Shown here: positions 46,003 through 54,866 of the stretch, piece by piece | Position numbering within the stretch: position 1 is the stretch's first letter | Layout of the letters: the number at the start of each line of letters is the position of its first letter | NCBI RefSeq assembly: GCF_000332135.1 | Contig: NZ_KB235896.1 | Location: 5,475,356-5,539,355, forward strand | DNA length: 64,000 bases | Source of the DNA: Anabaena sp. PCC 7108 | GTDB taxonomy: Bacteria; Cyanobacteriota; Cyanobacteriia; Cyanobacteriales; Nostocaceae | Reading direction: 5' to 3' | Made by a program: the position numbers and the translations under genes | Notes under the pieces: model-generated | What the model was told of the DNA's origin: nothing | What the model saw: only the letters and a program-made list of their open reading frames with translations | Database searches by the model: none

Positions 46003-47583
46003 TTGCACTTGGATGAAGTGACACCCCACATTCATGCTTATTTTGTGCCACTAGATGAAAAGGGGCAACTGCGGTGCAATCATTTTTTTGATGGTCGGCA
46101 GAAGATGCGAGATTTCCAAGAAAGCTATTTTGCATCTGTGCAGCACCTGGGGTTAGAGCGTGGTATTCAAGGTAGTTTGGCTAAACATCAGGATATTAAG
46201 GATTTTTATCGCATAGTTGAGGAAGGAAAAGACCTTAACTCTGACCTGACTATTGCACAGATGCGGGCTAAGGCTGCAGATCGAGATAGGGCATTGCAGA
46301 GTAAGAGTTCTATGGAGCGCACTGCTAAAAGGTTGGTGAAGGAAAATGAATCTCTGCGACAAAGGATTCAGGAACTGGAAGCGGAAAACTCACAGTTGCA
46401 AAAGCAGGTTGAACAATTAAGTGATTTGCCCCTGGAAGATGTGGCTTGGCATTTGGGATTAGACCAAGACAATAGCAGCTATCGCTGCTGGAAAGGGGGT
46501 GAACACATTATCTATATAAATGGCTCTCACTGGAGTCACCTTGCACCCGATACTCAGAATAGGTTGGATGCACCCAACACACAAACAACAGGTAATGGTA
46601 CTGCCAAATCTCAGAAAACTGGTACTGCCAAATCTCAGAAAATAGGTAATGTTGCAGCCAACTCCCAAAAAACTAGTGCTAGTCCTGGTGCTATTACTGG
46701 TACTGGTGCTGTGGCGTTGGTAAAGCAGGTTAATGGGTGCAATTTTAAAGAGGCTTGCATCTGGTTGAATGATAGATTTGGTGAAGATGGGATGCAGAGG
46801 TCTGTCACTCACTATACTAGGCAACAAGCGCAAGATATCCTCAAAGATGAGGCTGCACCACAGTTTGTCCCACCAGTACCGGATGAATCGAACTGGCATT
46901 TAGTACACAACTATTTAACTAAGAAACGGAGATTGCCTCAAGATTTAGTGCAAGAATTATATCAACGGGGCTGGGTTTATGCTGATGCTCAACAAAATGC
47001 TGTGTTTTTGTTGAAAAACCTCAATGGTGAAACTAAAGGTGCATTTTTGCAGGGGACAAGAGCAGAAGATAATACTTTAGAAGAAGACAATACTTTTACA
47101 GGAGATGCTACTGGTTTTACAGGATATGCCACTGGGACAAAACGTAATCAGGGTTGGTTTTATCTCCAGTGGGGAGGGCAACCTACTGATGAAATCCAAA
47201 AAGTGGTGTTGTTGAAGTCACCCATTGACGTGCTGTCTTTTGCGATGTTAGAGGTTGAAAGACAGCGAGGAGTACCAGGAGGAGTACCACAAGAAAGAAC
47301 AATGTACATGACTGTAGATAGTCCCAGGGGTTTACCTATGGAGTTATTGCCAGATATCCCTGAAGTTGTTTGTGCTTATGATAACAATGCTGCTGGAGAT
47401 GAGATGGCTGGTGCTGTAGGTGAATTATTGCCCCAAGCTACTAGAGTTAAACCACAAGCGCAGAATTGGCATGAGGAATTGTTGGCATTGCTGCGGTGGC
47501 AACAGAGGGAACGAGAGTATCAACAACGACAAAAGCAACAACGACAACGTGAGCGTAAACGGGAGTCTGAACTGGAGTTATGA
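46003..47583 (+). CDS. MobV-type relaxase-primase fusion, N-terminus lost
   Basis: A 526-residue frame from TTG 46003, starting LHLDEVTPHIHAYFVPLDE, the HxDExTPHxH metal motif of MobV relaxases, and REQ-type coiled coil (SMERTAKRLVKENESLRQR) at about 100-145. The C-terminal half has a CHC2/DUF3991-like zone (ALVKQVNGCNFKEACIWLND), KKRRLPQDLVQEL and a Toprim domain (VVLLKSPIDVLSFAMLE, VVCAYDNNAAGDEMAGAV), as in primases. The frame extends upstream with RIVRAE but the expected relaxase N-terminus is absent, replaced by repeats. It would mobilise a plasmid, though truncated. Confidence 0.85.
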   Translation: MHLDEVTPHIHAYFVPLDEKGQLRCNHFFDGRQKMRDFQESYFASVQHLGLERGIQGSLAKHQDIKDFYRIVEEGKDLNSDLTIAQMRAKAADRDRALQSKSSMERTAKRLVKENESLRQRIQELEAENSQLQKQVEQLSDLPLEDVAWHLGLDQDNSSYRCWKGGEHIIYINGSHWSHLAPDTQNRLDAPNTQTTGNGTAKSQKTGTAKSQKIGNVAANSQKTSASPGAITGTGAVALVKQVNGCNFKEACIWLNDRFGEDGMQRSVTHYTRQQAQDILKDEAAPQFVPPVPDESNWHLVHNYLTKKRRLPQDLVQELYQRGWVYADAQQNAVFLLKNLNGETKGAFLQGTRAEDNTLEEDNTFTGDATGFTGYATGTKRNQGWFYLQWGGQPTDEIQKVVLLKSPIDVLSFAMLEVERQRGVPGGVPQERTMYMTVDSPRGLPMELLPDIPEVVCAYDNNAAGDEMAGAVGELLPQATRVKPQAQNWHEELLALLRWQQREREYQQRQKQQRQRERKRESELEL

Positions 47584-47697
47584 GCAGTATCGCTGAATCA
47601 CAATATTGCACTCGTTTTCTACTACAAAAGTAGTTTTCAAAATACAAATTAATAAGTATAATTGCTTAAATTTTAGTTTGGGTCAAAAGTGGTCACG

Positions 47698-47787
47698 CGA
47701 CGAGAAATTGATGAAATAGTGTATAAATTGTATGGGTTAACAGAGGAAGAGATTAGAATAATTCAGGATAGTGTAAAACAGAAATAA
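47698..47787 (+). pseudogene. Restriction-modification enzyme C-terminal remnant
   Basis: RREIDEIVYKLYGLTEEEIR and IIQDSVKQK, ending TAA 47785. This matches the end of Eco57I-like/N-6 methylase-type enzymes (IDEIVYELYGLTEEEI). The upstream gene is absent. A second, stop-interrupted trace (KIDEIVY then LYDL) follows the toxin-antitoxin pair at about 48506. Confidence 0.7.
47705..47724 (+). repeat. 20-bp direct repeat flanking the PIN toxin-antitoxin pair
   Basis: AAATTGATGAAATAGTGTAT at 47705-47724 and 48506-48525, in the same orientation, on either side of the toxin-antitoxin genes. Both lie in restriction-enzyme tail remnants. Confidence 0.85.
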
Positions 47788-47834
47788 CTGGCAATTGCTA
47801 TAATAAACATAGACTAATTAACTTGTAATTTATC

Positions 47835-48056
47835 ATGGAAAACATTACCATTCAAGTTGAGCCAGAAATTGCCAAAGCGTACCGAGAAGCAGAACCAGAA
47901 AAACAGCAAAAAATCCAAATATTTCTCAACATAATGCTGCAAAAAGCAGTCAGTCAAAAACCACTCTTAGATATCATGGAAGAAGCGAGTCAACAAGCCA
48001 TTGCTAACGGAATCACCCCAGAGATTTTAGAATCAATTCTCAATGATGAAAACTAA
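47835..48056 (+). CDS. Antitoxin-like protein of a PIN toxin pair
   Basis: A 73-residue protein MENITIQVEPEIAKAYREAE and KIQIFLNIMLQKAVSQKPLL. It has the length and helical content of a small antitoxin. It overlaps the PIN toxin by 14 bp, typical for the pairing. N-terminal beta strand is RHH-like (ITIQVEPEIAKAY). It probably binds DNA and the toxin. Confidence 0.82.
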   Translation: MENITIQVEPEIAKAYREAEPEKQQKIQIFLNIMLQKAVSQKPLLDIMEEASQQAIANGITPEILESILNDEN

Positions 48057-48465
48057 CCGTTTCGTAATTGATACAAATGTAATTGTCAGTGCATTAATCT
48101 TCTCTAAATCTACGACAATGCAAGCTTTTAGAGAAGCCAAACAAAACGGATTAATCTTAATTTCAGCAGAAATTTTATCAGAATTAATTGATGTACTCAG
48201 TCGTCAAAAATTTGACCGCTATCTATCGAAAGAAATTCGTGAAGACTTCTTAGCCAGTTTAGCCAGAGAAACAGAATTAATCACAATTAATGAAACAATA
48301 GATATTTGTCGAGATCCTAAAGATAATAAATTCTTAGAATTAGCCATTTCTGGAAATGCCACTCATATTATCACAGGAGATAAAGACTTGTTAGAACTGC
48401 ATCCTTTTCGAGATATCTTGATTGTTACACCTAGTCAGTTTTTAGATAGTTTATCTTCAAATTAA
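48043..48465 (+). CDS. PIN-domain toxin (putative ribonuclease)
   Basis: A 140-residue PIN domain protein: FVIDTNVIVSALIF has the first Asp, SAEILSELIDVLSR the Glu, DICRDPKDNKFLELAIS the Asp residues, and HIITGDKDLLELHPF the last Asp pair. This matches the COG1569-like PIN toxins. The start overlaps the antitoxin; ATG 48046 is an alternative to 48043. Confidence 0.92.
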   Translation: MMKTNRFVIDTNVIVSALIFSKSTTMQAFREAKQNGLILISAEILSELIDVLSRQKFDRYLSKEIREDFLASLARETELITINETIDICRDPKDNKFLELAISGNATHIITGDKDLLELHPFRDILIVTPSQFLDSLSSN

Positions 48466-48591
48466 ACCCCAAACCAGGAAATAGACACCACAGAATTAGA
48501 AATAAAAATTGATGAAATAGTGTATTAATTATATGACTTAGTGTGACTTGTGACTTCGCTATAAGGATGCAGTAGCAAGGGAGAAACAACA

Positions 48592-48918
48592 ATGACACAG
48601 GAACCCATTTTTGAAGAAAGCAGTGGCAACGTATTCGCCGACCTCGGTTTGACAAATGCTTCGGAACTTTTTACGCGGGGCAAGATAGGGATTCAGGTAC
48701 TGCGCCTTTTGAAACAACGCCACCTCAAACAGCGAGAAATTAGTGAACTTCTTGGCATTCCCCAGCCATTCGTATCTCATTTGATGAAAGGAGAGTTTCA
48801 ACGGTTCAGTGAAGGAAAACTCCTCATTTTCCTTAAGCGACTTGATACGGAAATCACCTTGCATCTTCGCCCTCGTCATGCGTCAGACCAATCTGCTGAA
48901 ACTGTGATATTGCTGTGA
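48592..48918 (+). CDS. XRE-family HTH regulator
   Basis: A 108-residue HTH protein (IQVLRLLKQRHLKQREISEL and PFVSHLMKGEFQRFSE) of the HigA/COG5606 type, with C-terminal KRLDTEITLHLRPRHAS. No HigB-like toxin is next to it: upstream is the restriction remnant and downstream is a 350-bp gap. It may be an orphan antitoxin or a regulator. Confidence 0.85.
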   Translation: MTQEPIFEESSGNVFADLGLTNASELFTRGKIGIQVLRLLKQRHLKQREISELLGIPQPFVSHLMKGEFQRFSEGKLLIFLKRLDTEITLHLRPRHASDQSAETVILL

Positions 48919-49270
48919 ACTTAAGTTATGTGGCCGCTAGATTAGTCTTGTTAGCCTGTGGACTGGTGAAGCAGCGCAGAAAACAGCATTTAAATAAATC
49001 TTGCCCTTGACATCAAAGCCGAGAAATTAGCCAATTGGACAACCCTTTAATAGCCAATTGGACGATGGTAACTACTGAAACCAGCAATTAAAGTGAGTGT
49101 ATGCTCAACTGACAACTCTCCAAGTTATGGCTTACCTCACATTAAACTTTGACCCTGTTTCATCTTTGAAAGAGAGTGATTTACCGAACTTGATATGACA
49201 ATAGTTTCAGTATTTAATTCACATAATCCGTAAATTACTAATTAGTATTTAACAAGAAGGAATTAGAAAA
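48919..49270. other. Intergenic with no gene
   Basis: About 350 bp before the second ParA-like gene. It holds a near-direct duplication (TAGCCAATTGGACAACC / TAGCCAATTGGACGATGG near 49031-49072). No frame. It may hold the promoter of the ParA-like gene. Confidence 0.4.
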
Positions 49271-50047
49271 ATGGCAACAATTCACTTTATTGATGGTGAA
49301 AAAGGTGGAGTAGGTAAGTCATTATTTGCACGAGTCATGGTACAATATTGCCTTGATAAACAACTGCCATACGTGCTGGTAGAAGCTGACCCAAGTAACC
49401 CAGATGTGGGTGTATTTTACCCAGAAAATATCCAAACTGCAATTTTTAGTGAATCAGAACGTAAAGTTTATGCTGCTGATGCAATTTTTAATTTAGCACT
49501 GACAACTCCTGTGATTGTCAATTTGCCTGCTCACGTAACTAGAGCAGTGAATGATTGGATTGAGCGGAATCAAATACTAGAAATGGGAACTAAGCATAAA
49601 GTTGATATCTGCAAGTGGTTTGTTGGTAACGGTGGATATGATAGCGTTCAGTTATTGATTCAATCTTTAAACCACTTTGAAGGCAAGATTAAGCACGTCT
49701 TTGTTCGCAATTTTGGTTTATGCGATGATTGGAAACACGTAGATGAACGAGAGGATTTACAAGAGTTAATTCAAGTTCAAAAAGTACCTATAATTAACTT
49801 TCCTAAGTTTAGTTATCGAGAGCGGGATTTACTTGATGCAACGCGGATCAACTTTTCTCAAGCTTTCTTAACTGCTGAGTTGGGTGTTTTGGGTCAGCAG
49901 CGTTTGCATAGTTTTCTTAAAAAAGCTTATGAAGAAATTGGCAAAGCGCAAGTATGGAATGTGGGTCAACCTGCGGCTAATAAATTATCACTAGATATAG
50001 CCTATTTTGGTAGCCCTCAAAGAAACTATTGCCATAATGAAGATTGA
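49271..50047 (+). CDS. ParA/MobD-like P-loop ATPase
   Basis: A 258-residue ATPase beginning MATIHFIDGEKGGVGKSLFA with full deviant Walker A (KGGVGKS), then YVLVEADPSNPDVG and VIVNLPAHVTRAVNDWIERN. The type is found next to mobilization genes in cyanobacterial plasmids. It is different from the ParA at 8762. RBS AAGGAATTAG precedes ATG. It may act in conjugation or segregation. Confidence 0.85.
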   Translation: MATIHFIDGEKGGVGKSLFARVMVQYCLDKQLPYVLVEADPSNPDVGVFYPENIQTAIFSESERKVYAADAIFNLALTTPVIVNLPAHVTRAVNDWIERNQILEMGTKHKVDICKWFVGNGGYDSVQLLIQSLNHFEGKIKHVFVRNFGLCDDWKHVDEREDLQELIQVQKVPIINFPKFSYRERDLLDATRINFSQAFLTAELGVLGQQRLHSFLKKAYEEIGKAQVWNVGQPAANKLSLDIAYFGSPQRNYCHNED

Positions 50048-50092
50048 TGCAGCTATTCAAGAATGTTCTATCACGTAGAGGAGAGATGAAGA

Positions 50093-50383
50093 ATGATGCT
50101 CAAAGAACTACTTCTCCAAGAAATTGAATCCACTCCAGACAGCATTCTGGCTGAAACCCTAGACTTTTTACGCTTTCTCAAAGCCAAGGAAACCCAAACA
50201 CAGCCCAAAGTAGAAGTAGCTGAAGAACCTACTCACACAAGAGTAAATTCCACAGCCAGCTACATCCTAGAACACTTGAAAACGATTGGTAAATGGGAAG
50301 GTGATGATTTACAAGAGTGCCTCCAGCTAGTTTATGCCACTCGTGGCAAGGCCAAATTTGATGACGATAACCCCTTTGAATAA
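50093..50383 (+). CDS. DUF2281/antitoxin-like small protein
   Basis: A 96-residue protein, LKELLLQEIESTPDSILAET followed by LDFLRFLKAKE (antitoxin-like helical), with an acidic C-terminus (DDLQECLQLVYATRGKAKFD). ATG 50096 is an alternative start. The Tn3-family end begins 12 bp after the stop, so any toxin partner downstream would have been displaced. RBS AGAGGAGAGATGA. Confidence 0.78.
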   Translation: MMLKELLLQEIESTPDSILAETLDFLRFLKAKETQTQPKVEVAEEPTHTRVNSTASYILEHLKTIGKWEGDDLQECLQLVYATRGKAKFDDDNPFE

Positions 50384-50463
50384 TGTACCTATTAGGTATT
50401 GAGCCGAGATACGTGTAAAAACCTGCAAGATAGTCTGGAAACGCTTACTGTGTCTAGCTTTCA

Positions 50464-50919
50464 TCAATTTCCACCCCCATCCTTATAAGGTTTTCCACAC
50501 AGAGGACAAAACTTATACCTCAACGACACCACCAACTCACCACAATTAGTACAACTAGACCGTAATTGCGTACCGCATAGATAACAAAACCTAGCCCGAA
50601 CATTCCCCCACATTGAATCCACAGCACCACCAGGATTCCAACATTGGGGGCAAAACTTAATTGCTGCCATTGCCTGGGAAGCTTCCCCCCTGACAACAGC
50701 TTGCAAATACTCAACAGGCACAGACAAAGCTAAAGCAAGTCCGCCAAGAGTTTTATGGCTGAGTTTCCTTGTCAATCCCCGTTCAATTTTCCCCACAGAA
50801 CGAGAATGAACACCAGCCGCATTCGCCACCTCAAACTGAGTTAAATTGAGTTCCTTTCTCATCCGCAAAACATAGTCGGACAGAGATTCTCCTGGTTTGG
50901 GAATTTTAAAAGTATCCAT
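50464..50919 (-). CDS. XRE-family regulator with double zinc ribbon
   Basis: A 151-residue protein. An N-terminal XRE HTH (LTQFEVANAAGVHSRSVGKI) is followed by four CxxC motifs: FCPQCWNP, FCYLCGTQ, SCTNCGEL and FCPLCGKPY, forming two zinc ribbons. It is transcribed away from the tyrosine recombinase, 77 bp apart. It may control the transposon genes. Its stop lies near the left end of the element. Confidence 0.88.
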   Translation of the reverse strand: MDTFKIPKPGESLSDYVLRMRKELNLTQFEVANAAGVHSRSVGKIERGLTRKLSHKTLGGLALALSVPVEYLQAVVRGEASQAMAAIKFCPQCWNPGGAVDSMWGNVRARFCYLCGTQLRSSCTNCGELVVSLRYKFCPLCGKPYKDGGGN

Positions 50920-50996
50920 AAAACGCTGCCAATATTTCTCCCTAAAAGATATATAATTCAGGAATAAATAACCTTGCTAAAAACACACAAATTTCC

Positions 50997-51905
50997 GTGA
51001 AGCAAGCTGTCACATTAGCCACCGTTGCCGTCAAATTTTTAGAACGGACTGGACTAGCACCCAGTACCATAAAAACCTATGAACTAACCCTCTTAAACTT
51101 CCTAGCAGAGTATGGAAGTTGGCCAATCGAAATTATCAGTAAGCAAACATTAATAGAGTATCTAGATAGCCTTTCCCATTTAAAATACACAACCCACCAC
51201 AAGCATCAAGCAATACTGCAAAGTCTATTTAACTTCGCCGTCCAACAAGAGTATATAAAAATCAACCCAATTCAGGGATTAAAATAGCGTCTCCCACAAC
51301 GAGAAAAAGGCGAACATAAAAGCGATACTCCCATAAGATATCTAACATCAGACCAGCTAAATATCCTCTACCAAGTAACAAAAAATGACCTGCGACTGTC
51401 AGCAATAATTCATCTATTGCATCGCACAGGATGCAGAATAGGAGAGCTTTTAGCCCTGAATATATCAGACCTAGATATCAAAAATCAGAAATTTCAGGTA
51501 TTGGGAAAAGGCAACAAACAACGATGGTGCTTTTATAGCGATGATGCTGCCCAATCACTAAATAAATATTTCCAACACACACGACATCAAAACATCAACG
51601 CACTGTTCACAGCACAACATCCAGTTACCCTCAAAGTCAGTAGAATTAGCTATCATACCTTGCATGATTATTGGCGAGAAATTACCAGCACAAATCCCGA
51701 ATTAAATGGTGTACGCATCCATGATTTACGCCATACTTATGCTACAGAACGAGTTGGATTAATCAGCATAGAAGAATTACGCTCACTCATGGGACATGAA
51801 AGCATTCAAACCACATTACGTTACCAGAAAGTTACCTCCCAAAAAGCCGAATTAGCCGCCCGTCATGCCTTAAATATGCTGATTAATCCAGAACCACAAA
51901 GCTGA
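50997..51905 (+). pseudogene. Tyrosine recombinase interrupted by one in-frame TAG
   Basis: A frame of 303 codons from GTG 50997 to TGA 51903, with a TAG at 51285-51287 in the same frame. The first 96 codons hold the SAM-like N-terminal domain (PSTIKTYELTLLNFLAEYGS). After the stop, the catalytic domain has Arg in HRTGCRIGELLAL, Lys in GKGNKQR, His-Arg in HDLRHTYAT, His in LMGHESIQTT and Tyr in LRYQKV. All catalytic residues are intact. It would act as the transposon's resolvase if the stop were bypassed. Confidence 0.88.
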
Positions 51906-52271
51906 ACTGAATCACCCGAATACCAGAAATGTTGACAACCTTTTTAACCAGAAAAACAGCATTTTGATTGGCATTGTCAATTTTTACCCAAAAGAATATA
52001 AAATACTCTTTGGTAAAGGAGTGAGGGATAAAACCTTTTTGGGTAATCTTAGTATTATATAAGACTCGTATTTGATTTATAAACGGGTTTTCAGATCAAA
52101 GCCTTGTTGAATATGGATTTGGGTGCGGTTTTTGTGTGTTCAGCAGTAAAACCCTTTTGATGCAAGGCTTGTGGATTAAAATCTATACCTTGTTCAACTG
52201 TATACCACGATAAGTAACAGTATATTTTCAAAATTTCCTCCGATTTTTTATATATTTTATATATTACTTGA
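51906..52271. other. Intergenic region in the Tn3 element
   Basis: 366 bp between the recombinase and TnpA, with no gene. AT-rich (TATATATTTTATATATTACT just before TnpA). It contains direct and inverted short repeats (TACCCAAAAG, CTTTGGTAAA) that could be a recombination site, and probably the tnpA promoter. The site is not defined. Confidence 0.45.
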
Positions 52272-53439
52272 ATGACATCAATTGACCGTACCGCTTACCC
52301 CAAATTTAAACAATTTCCTGACCCCAAAGAACTGGCAGAACTTTATACTCCCACACCCACAGAAATCAAGTTTGTCAAGTCTAAAACCAAGAATCATGAA
52401 GGATTACTACGGTTAATGGTTCTGTTCAAATCCTTTCAACGTCTGGGATATTTCCCTCATCCTGAACAGATCCCAATTGCGGTAATTAAACATCTCCGGT
52501 CGTGTTTAAAATTACAAGACTCAGTAAAAGCAATACCCTCCGAACGCCAGCGTCACACCTATAAAAATATTATTCGGGAGTATTTAGGGGTCAAACAATA
52601 TGATAAAACCGGTCAAAGATTAATAGCCACAATAGTTGCAGACGCTGCCAAATAAATTGTTCTCTGTAACTCATGACGCAAAAAGTTTGAAGTAGGAAGT
52701 TGGGAGAAATTACATCATTATACACCTCCTGCCCCCTGCCTCCTGCCTCCTGCCTTGAACGCAGAATTTTCACAAAATCGCGTTGCTCCCTATCCGTAAC
52801 TGGAAGGATTTAACTTTTGTGCGTCCTGGTACAGATGTTAACTATCAGCATATTGAGCCACTATTTAAGGGTGTTGTCAATTGGAGTTTAATTCAGACTC
52901 ATTGGTATGACATGATGCGAGTGGTGCTGTCAATTAAGGCTGGTAAGGTGATGCCTTCGACGCTGTTACGTAAGTTGGGTAGTTATAGTCGGAAAAATCG
53001 TCTTTATCAGGCTTTTCAAGAGTTGGGTAAGGTGGTGCGGACTATGTTTCTGCTGGATTATATTTCTAATGTTACGTTGAGACGGGAAATTACGGCGGTA
53101 ACAAATGTTGTGGAGATGTACAATGGTTTTCTGGATTGGGTGTTTTTTGGTAAGCAAGGGGTGATTACTGAGAATGATCCCATTGAGCAGGAAAAGCGGT
53201 TGAAGTATTTGGATTTGGTTGCCAGTGCGGTGATTTTGCAGAATACTGTGGATATGTCGTTGGCGATTCAAACGTTGATGTCACAGGGTGAGGTGATTCC
53301 TAAGCGATACCTTGCTGCTTTGAGTCCTTATATTACAAGGCATATCAAAAGATACGGTGATTATGTGGTGAATTTACATAATATTCCTCAACCTTTGGAG
53401 GCGGCGATTAATCTCCCACCTGAAATCTTTGAAATGTAG
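52272..53439 (+). pseudogene. tnpA: Tn3-family transposase tnpA with internal deletion
   Basis: The N-terminal 127 codons (52272-52655) show LKQFPDPKE-type residues, RLGYFPHPEQIPIAVIKHL and NIIREYLGVKQ, as in Tn3-family DUF4158 regions. The C-terminal 218 codons (52783-53439) show IRNWKDLTF, RKNRLYQAFQELGKVVRTMF and LSPYITRHIKRYGDY. Most of the middle, with the catalytic DDE, is missing; a GCCTCCTGCC repeat lies between. It cannot be a working transposase. Confidence 0.9.
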
Positions 53440-53512
53440 ACACAGTAGGCGTTTTCAGACCATCTTGCAGGTTTTTACACGTATCTCGGCTCAATACCAA
53501 GAGGAAAAGATA

Positions 53513-53873
53513 ATGAGTGGAGTTTTTCAGATTTTAGAAAAGGTGAGAACTAAGCCAGGAATGTATATTGGTCGTCATAAAGGTGAGCGATTTATTTATG
53601 TTTTTGGTGGGGTATGAATGCGCCCGTAGTGAGTTAGGAATTGAAACCACTCAGGAGGATGATGATTTTTATGGTGAGTTTCAGCCTTGGTTACAGCAGA
53701 AGTTGGGGATAACAACCGTCAGTTCTTGGGCGAAGATGATTATGGTTTATTGTCAAGATGAAAAGGCAGGGTTTGAATATTTTTATAATTTACTAGATGA
53801 GTTTAAACAGGGAGATAAAAGTTTAGATAAAAATGGAGTTAAGGAAATATCTGAAACTGTCGGAAGTAGATAA
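53513..53873 (+). pseudogene. Small conserved protein, frameshifted (immunity-like family)
   Basis: MSGVFQILEKVRTKPGMYIG is in the first frame from 53513. DLFMFLVGYECARSELGIET and on to FNYLLDEFKQ-type tail is in another frame from about 53590 to 53873. Combined, they match a family beginning with KPGMYIGR and DLFMFLVGYE. A 1-base loss or gain near 53575-53595 explains it. Immediately after the Tn3 right end. Confidence 0.75.
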
Positions 53874-53919
53874 TATCAATTCTGACCCCACATTTAGGGA
53901 GAGAAATAATGAGCCTTTC

Positions 53920-53982
53920 AATTGAGCGATAGCTACGCTCACCGTATCCCTTCCGGGACCGCAGGAAAGGTATCGCTCAATT
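53920..53982. repeat. Interspersed hairpin repeat
   Basis: AATTGAGCGATA (53920-53931) is mirrored by TATCGCTCAATT (53971-53982), with TCCCTTCCGGGACC inside as a second hairpin. It lies between two convergent genes and could act as a terminator. Confidence 0.6.
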
Positions 53983-54053
53983 AATGCGGACCCAGGACAG
54001 ATGACTGAGATCAGTTTTGTGCAGTTTATAGAACAGCCCCAAATTAATTGCAT

Positions 54054-54806
54054 TTACCAAAAATCATCTTCAATAGGGGCTGAACCAATCATAAAATCAA
54101 AATTACCTTCACCCTTGCTTTTCTTCAATGTTTCCATAATTTTTGTGGGGTTATCGTGGGGACCATTAACATAGAATGGTTTCCCGTCACGACCACATTC
54201 AATACGTATCATCCCATCCCATTCTCCAATGTGCGCTCGTGATTTTTCAAAGTCTTTGTGTGGTTGAAATCCTAAGCTTTGAGCGTATTCGCAAGCACTA
54301 AATATCATCCCTTGGGCAACTTCAAGGGGAACCTCTTGTGGTTTTCCGGGAAACAGATTGAATAATCCTTCTACAACTTCTTTAAACTTTATCCTGTCTA
54401 CTGTACGTGGTGGCATGGCATCTTTAACACCCAAGCACCATATATCTAAAAGGTAACTACAAAGCGTGATTTGATTGTATCGAGCTTCCCTGGTAATCAC
54501 TACCAATCCTAAACCGCTATCAATATCGTTCTTGTTTTTTATAGGTATGATGTTTGTCAGTATATTTTCGATGCTGTTTTCCGGTGGGATTTTCGGTAAC
54601 AATTGAATAAGACTCTCGCTTGCTAAACACTGATATATGGGGTCTAATTCTCCGGAAGCTAATCTATCTAATGTGGTTTGCTCGGCTTGATTTTGAATCG
54701 CTGCATTGACTTCTGATACTTTGATACCTAGTTTTCGAGCTATTTGTTTGGGTGTTAAATTCAATGTCCTTAAATTCAGGATTTCTTGTTGTTGTGTTGC
54801 TGTCAT
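54054..54806 (-). CDS. HTH-containing protein of unknown function
   Basis: A 250-residue protein. N-terminal HTH-like LNLTPKQIARKLGIKVSEVN. The rest has QITLCSYLLDIWCLGVKDAM and ARKP-like FPGKPQEVPLEVAQGMIFSA. EYAQSLGFQPHKDFEKSRAH is followed by GRDGKPFYVNGPHDNPTKIM, which may be a binding loop. No family recognised. It lies 60 bp downstream of the intact integrase gene's stop, on the same strand. Confidence 0.75.
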   Translation of the reverse strand: MTATQQQEILNLRTLNLTPKQIARKLGIKVSEVNAAIQNQAEQTTLDRLASGELDPIYQCLASESLIQLLPKIPPENSIENILTNIIPIKNKNDIDSGLGLVVITREARYNQITLCSYLLDIWCLGVKDAMPPRTVDRIKFKEVVEGLFNLFPGKPQEVPLEVAQGMIFSACEYAQSLGFQPHKDFEKSRAHIGEWDGMIRIECGRDGKPFYVNGPHDNPTKIMETLKKSKGEGNFDFMIGSAPIEDDFW

Positions 54807-54866
54807 AAATTACTACCTTCTACAAAGCTGCGCTATCATATTTTCTGCCTGTACTTATTCTCATCA

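Larger units (their letters stand above)
50395..53498. mobile_element. Decayed Tn3-family transposon, about 3.1 kb
   Basis: Inverted ends of about 60 bp: GGTATTGAGCCGAGATACGT (50395) and its mirror ending at 53498, with three mismatches over 61 bp. Contents: XRE/zinc-ribbon gene (minus), tyrosine recombinase (resolvase role), and TnpA with an internal deletion. No 5-bp target duplication: flanks are TATTA and AAGAG. It could be moved only with TnpA supplied in trans. Confidence 0.85.

Noticed and set aside
50390-53503. 5-bp target duplication for the Tn3-like element
   Set aside because: The flanking 5-mers are TATTA and AAGAG for the best edges. No shift of one or two bases gives a convincing match.
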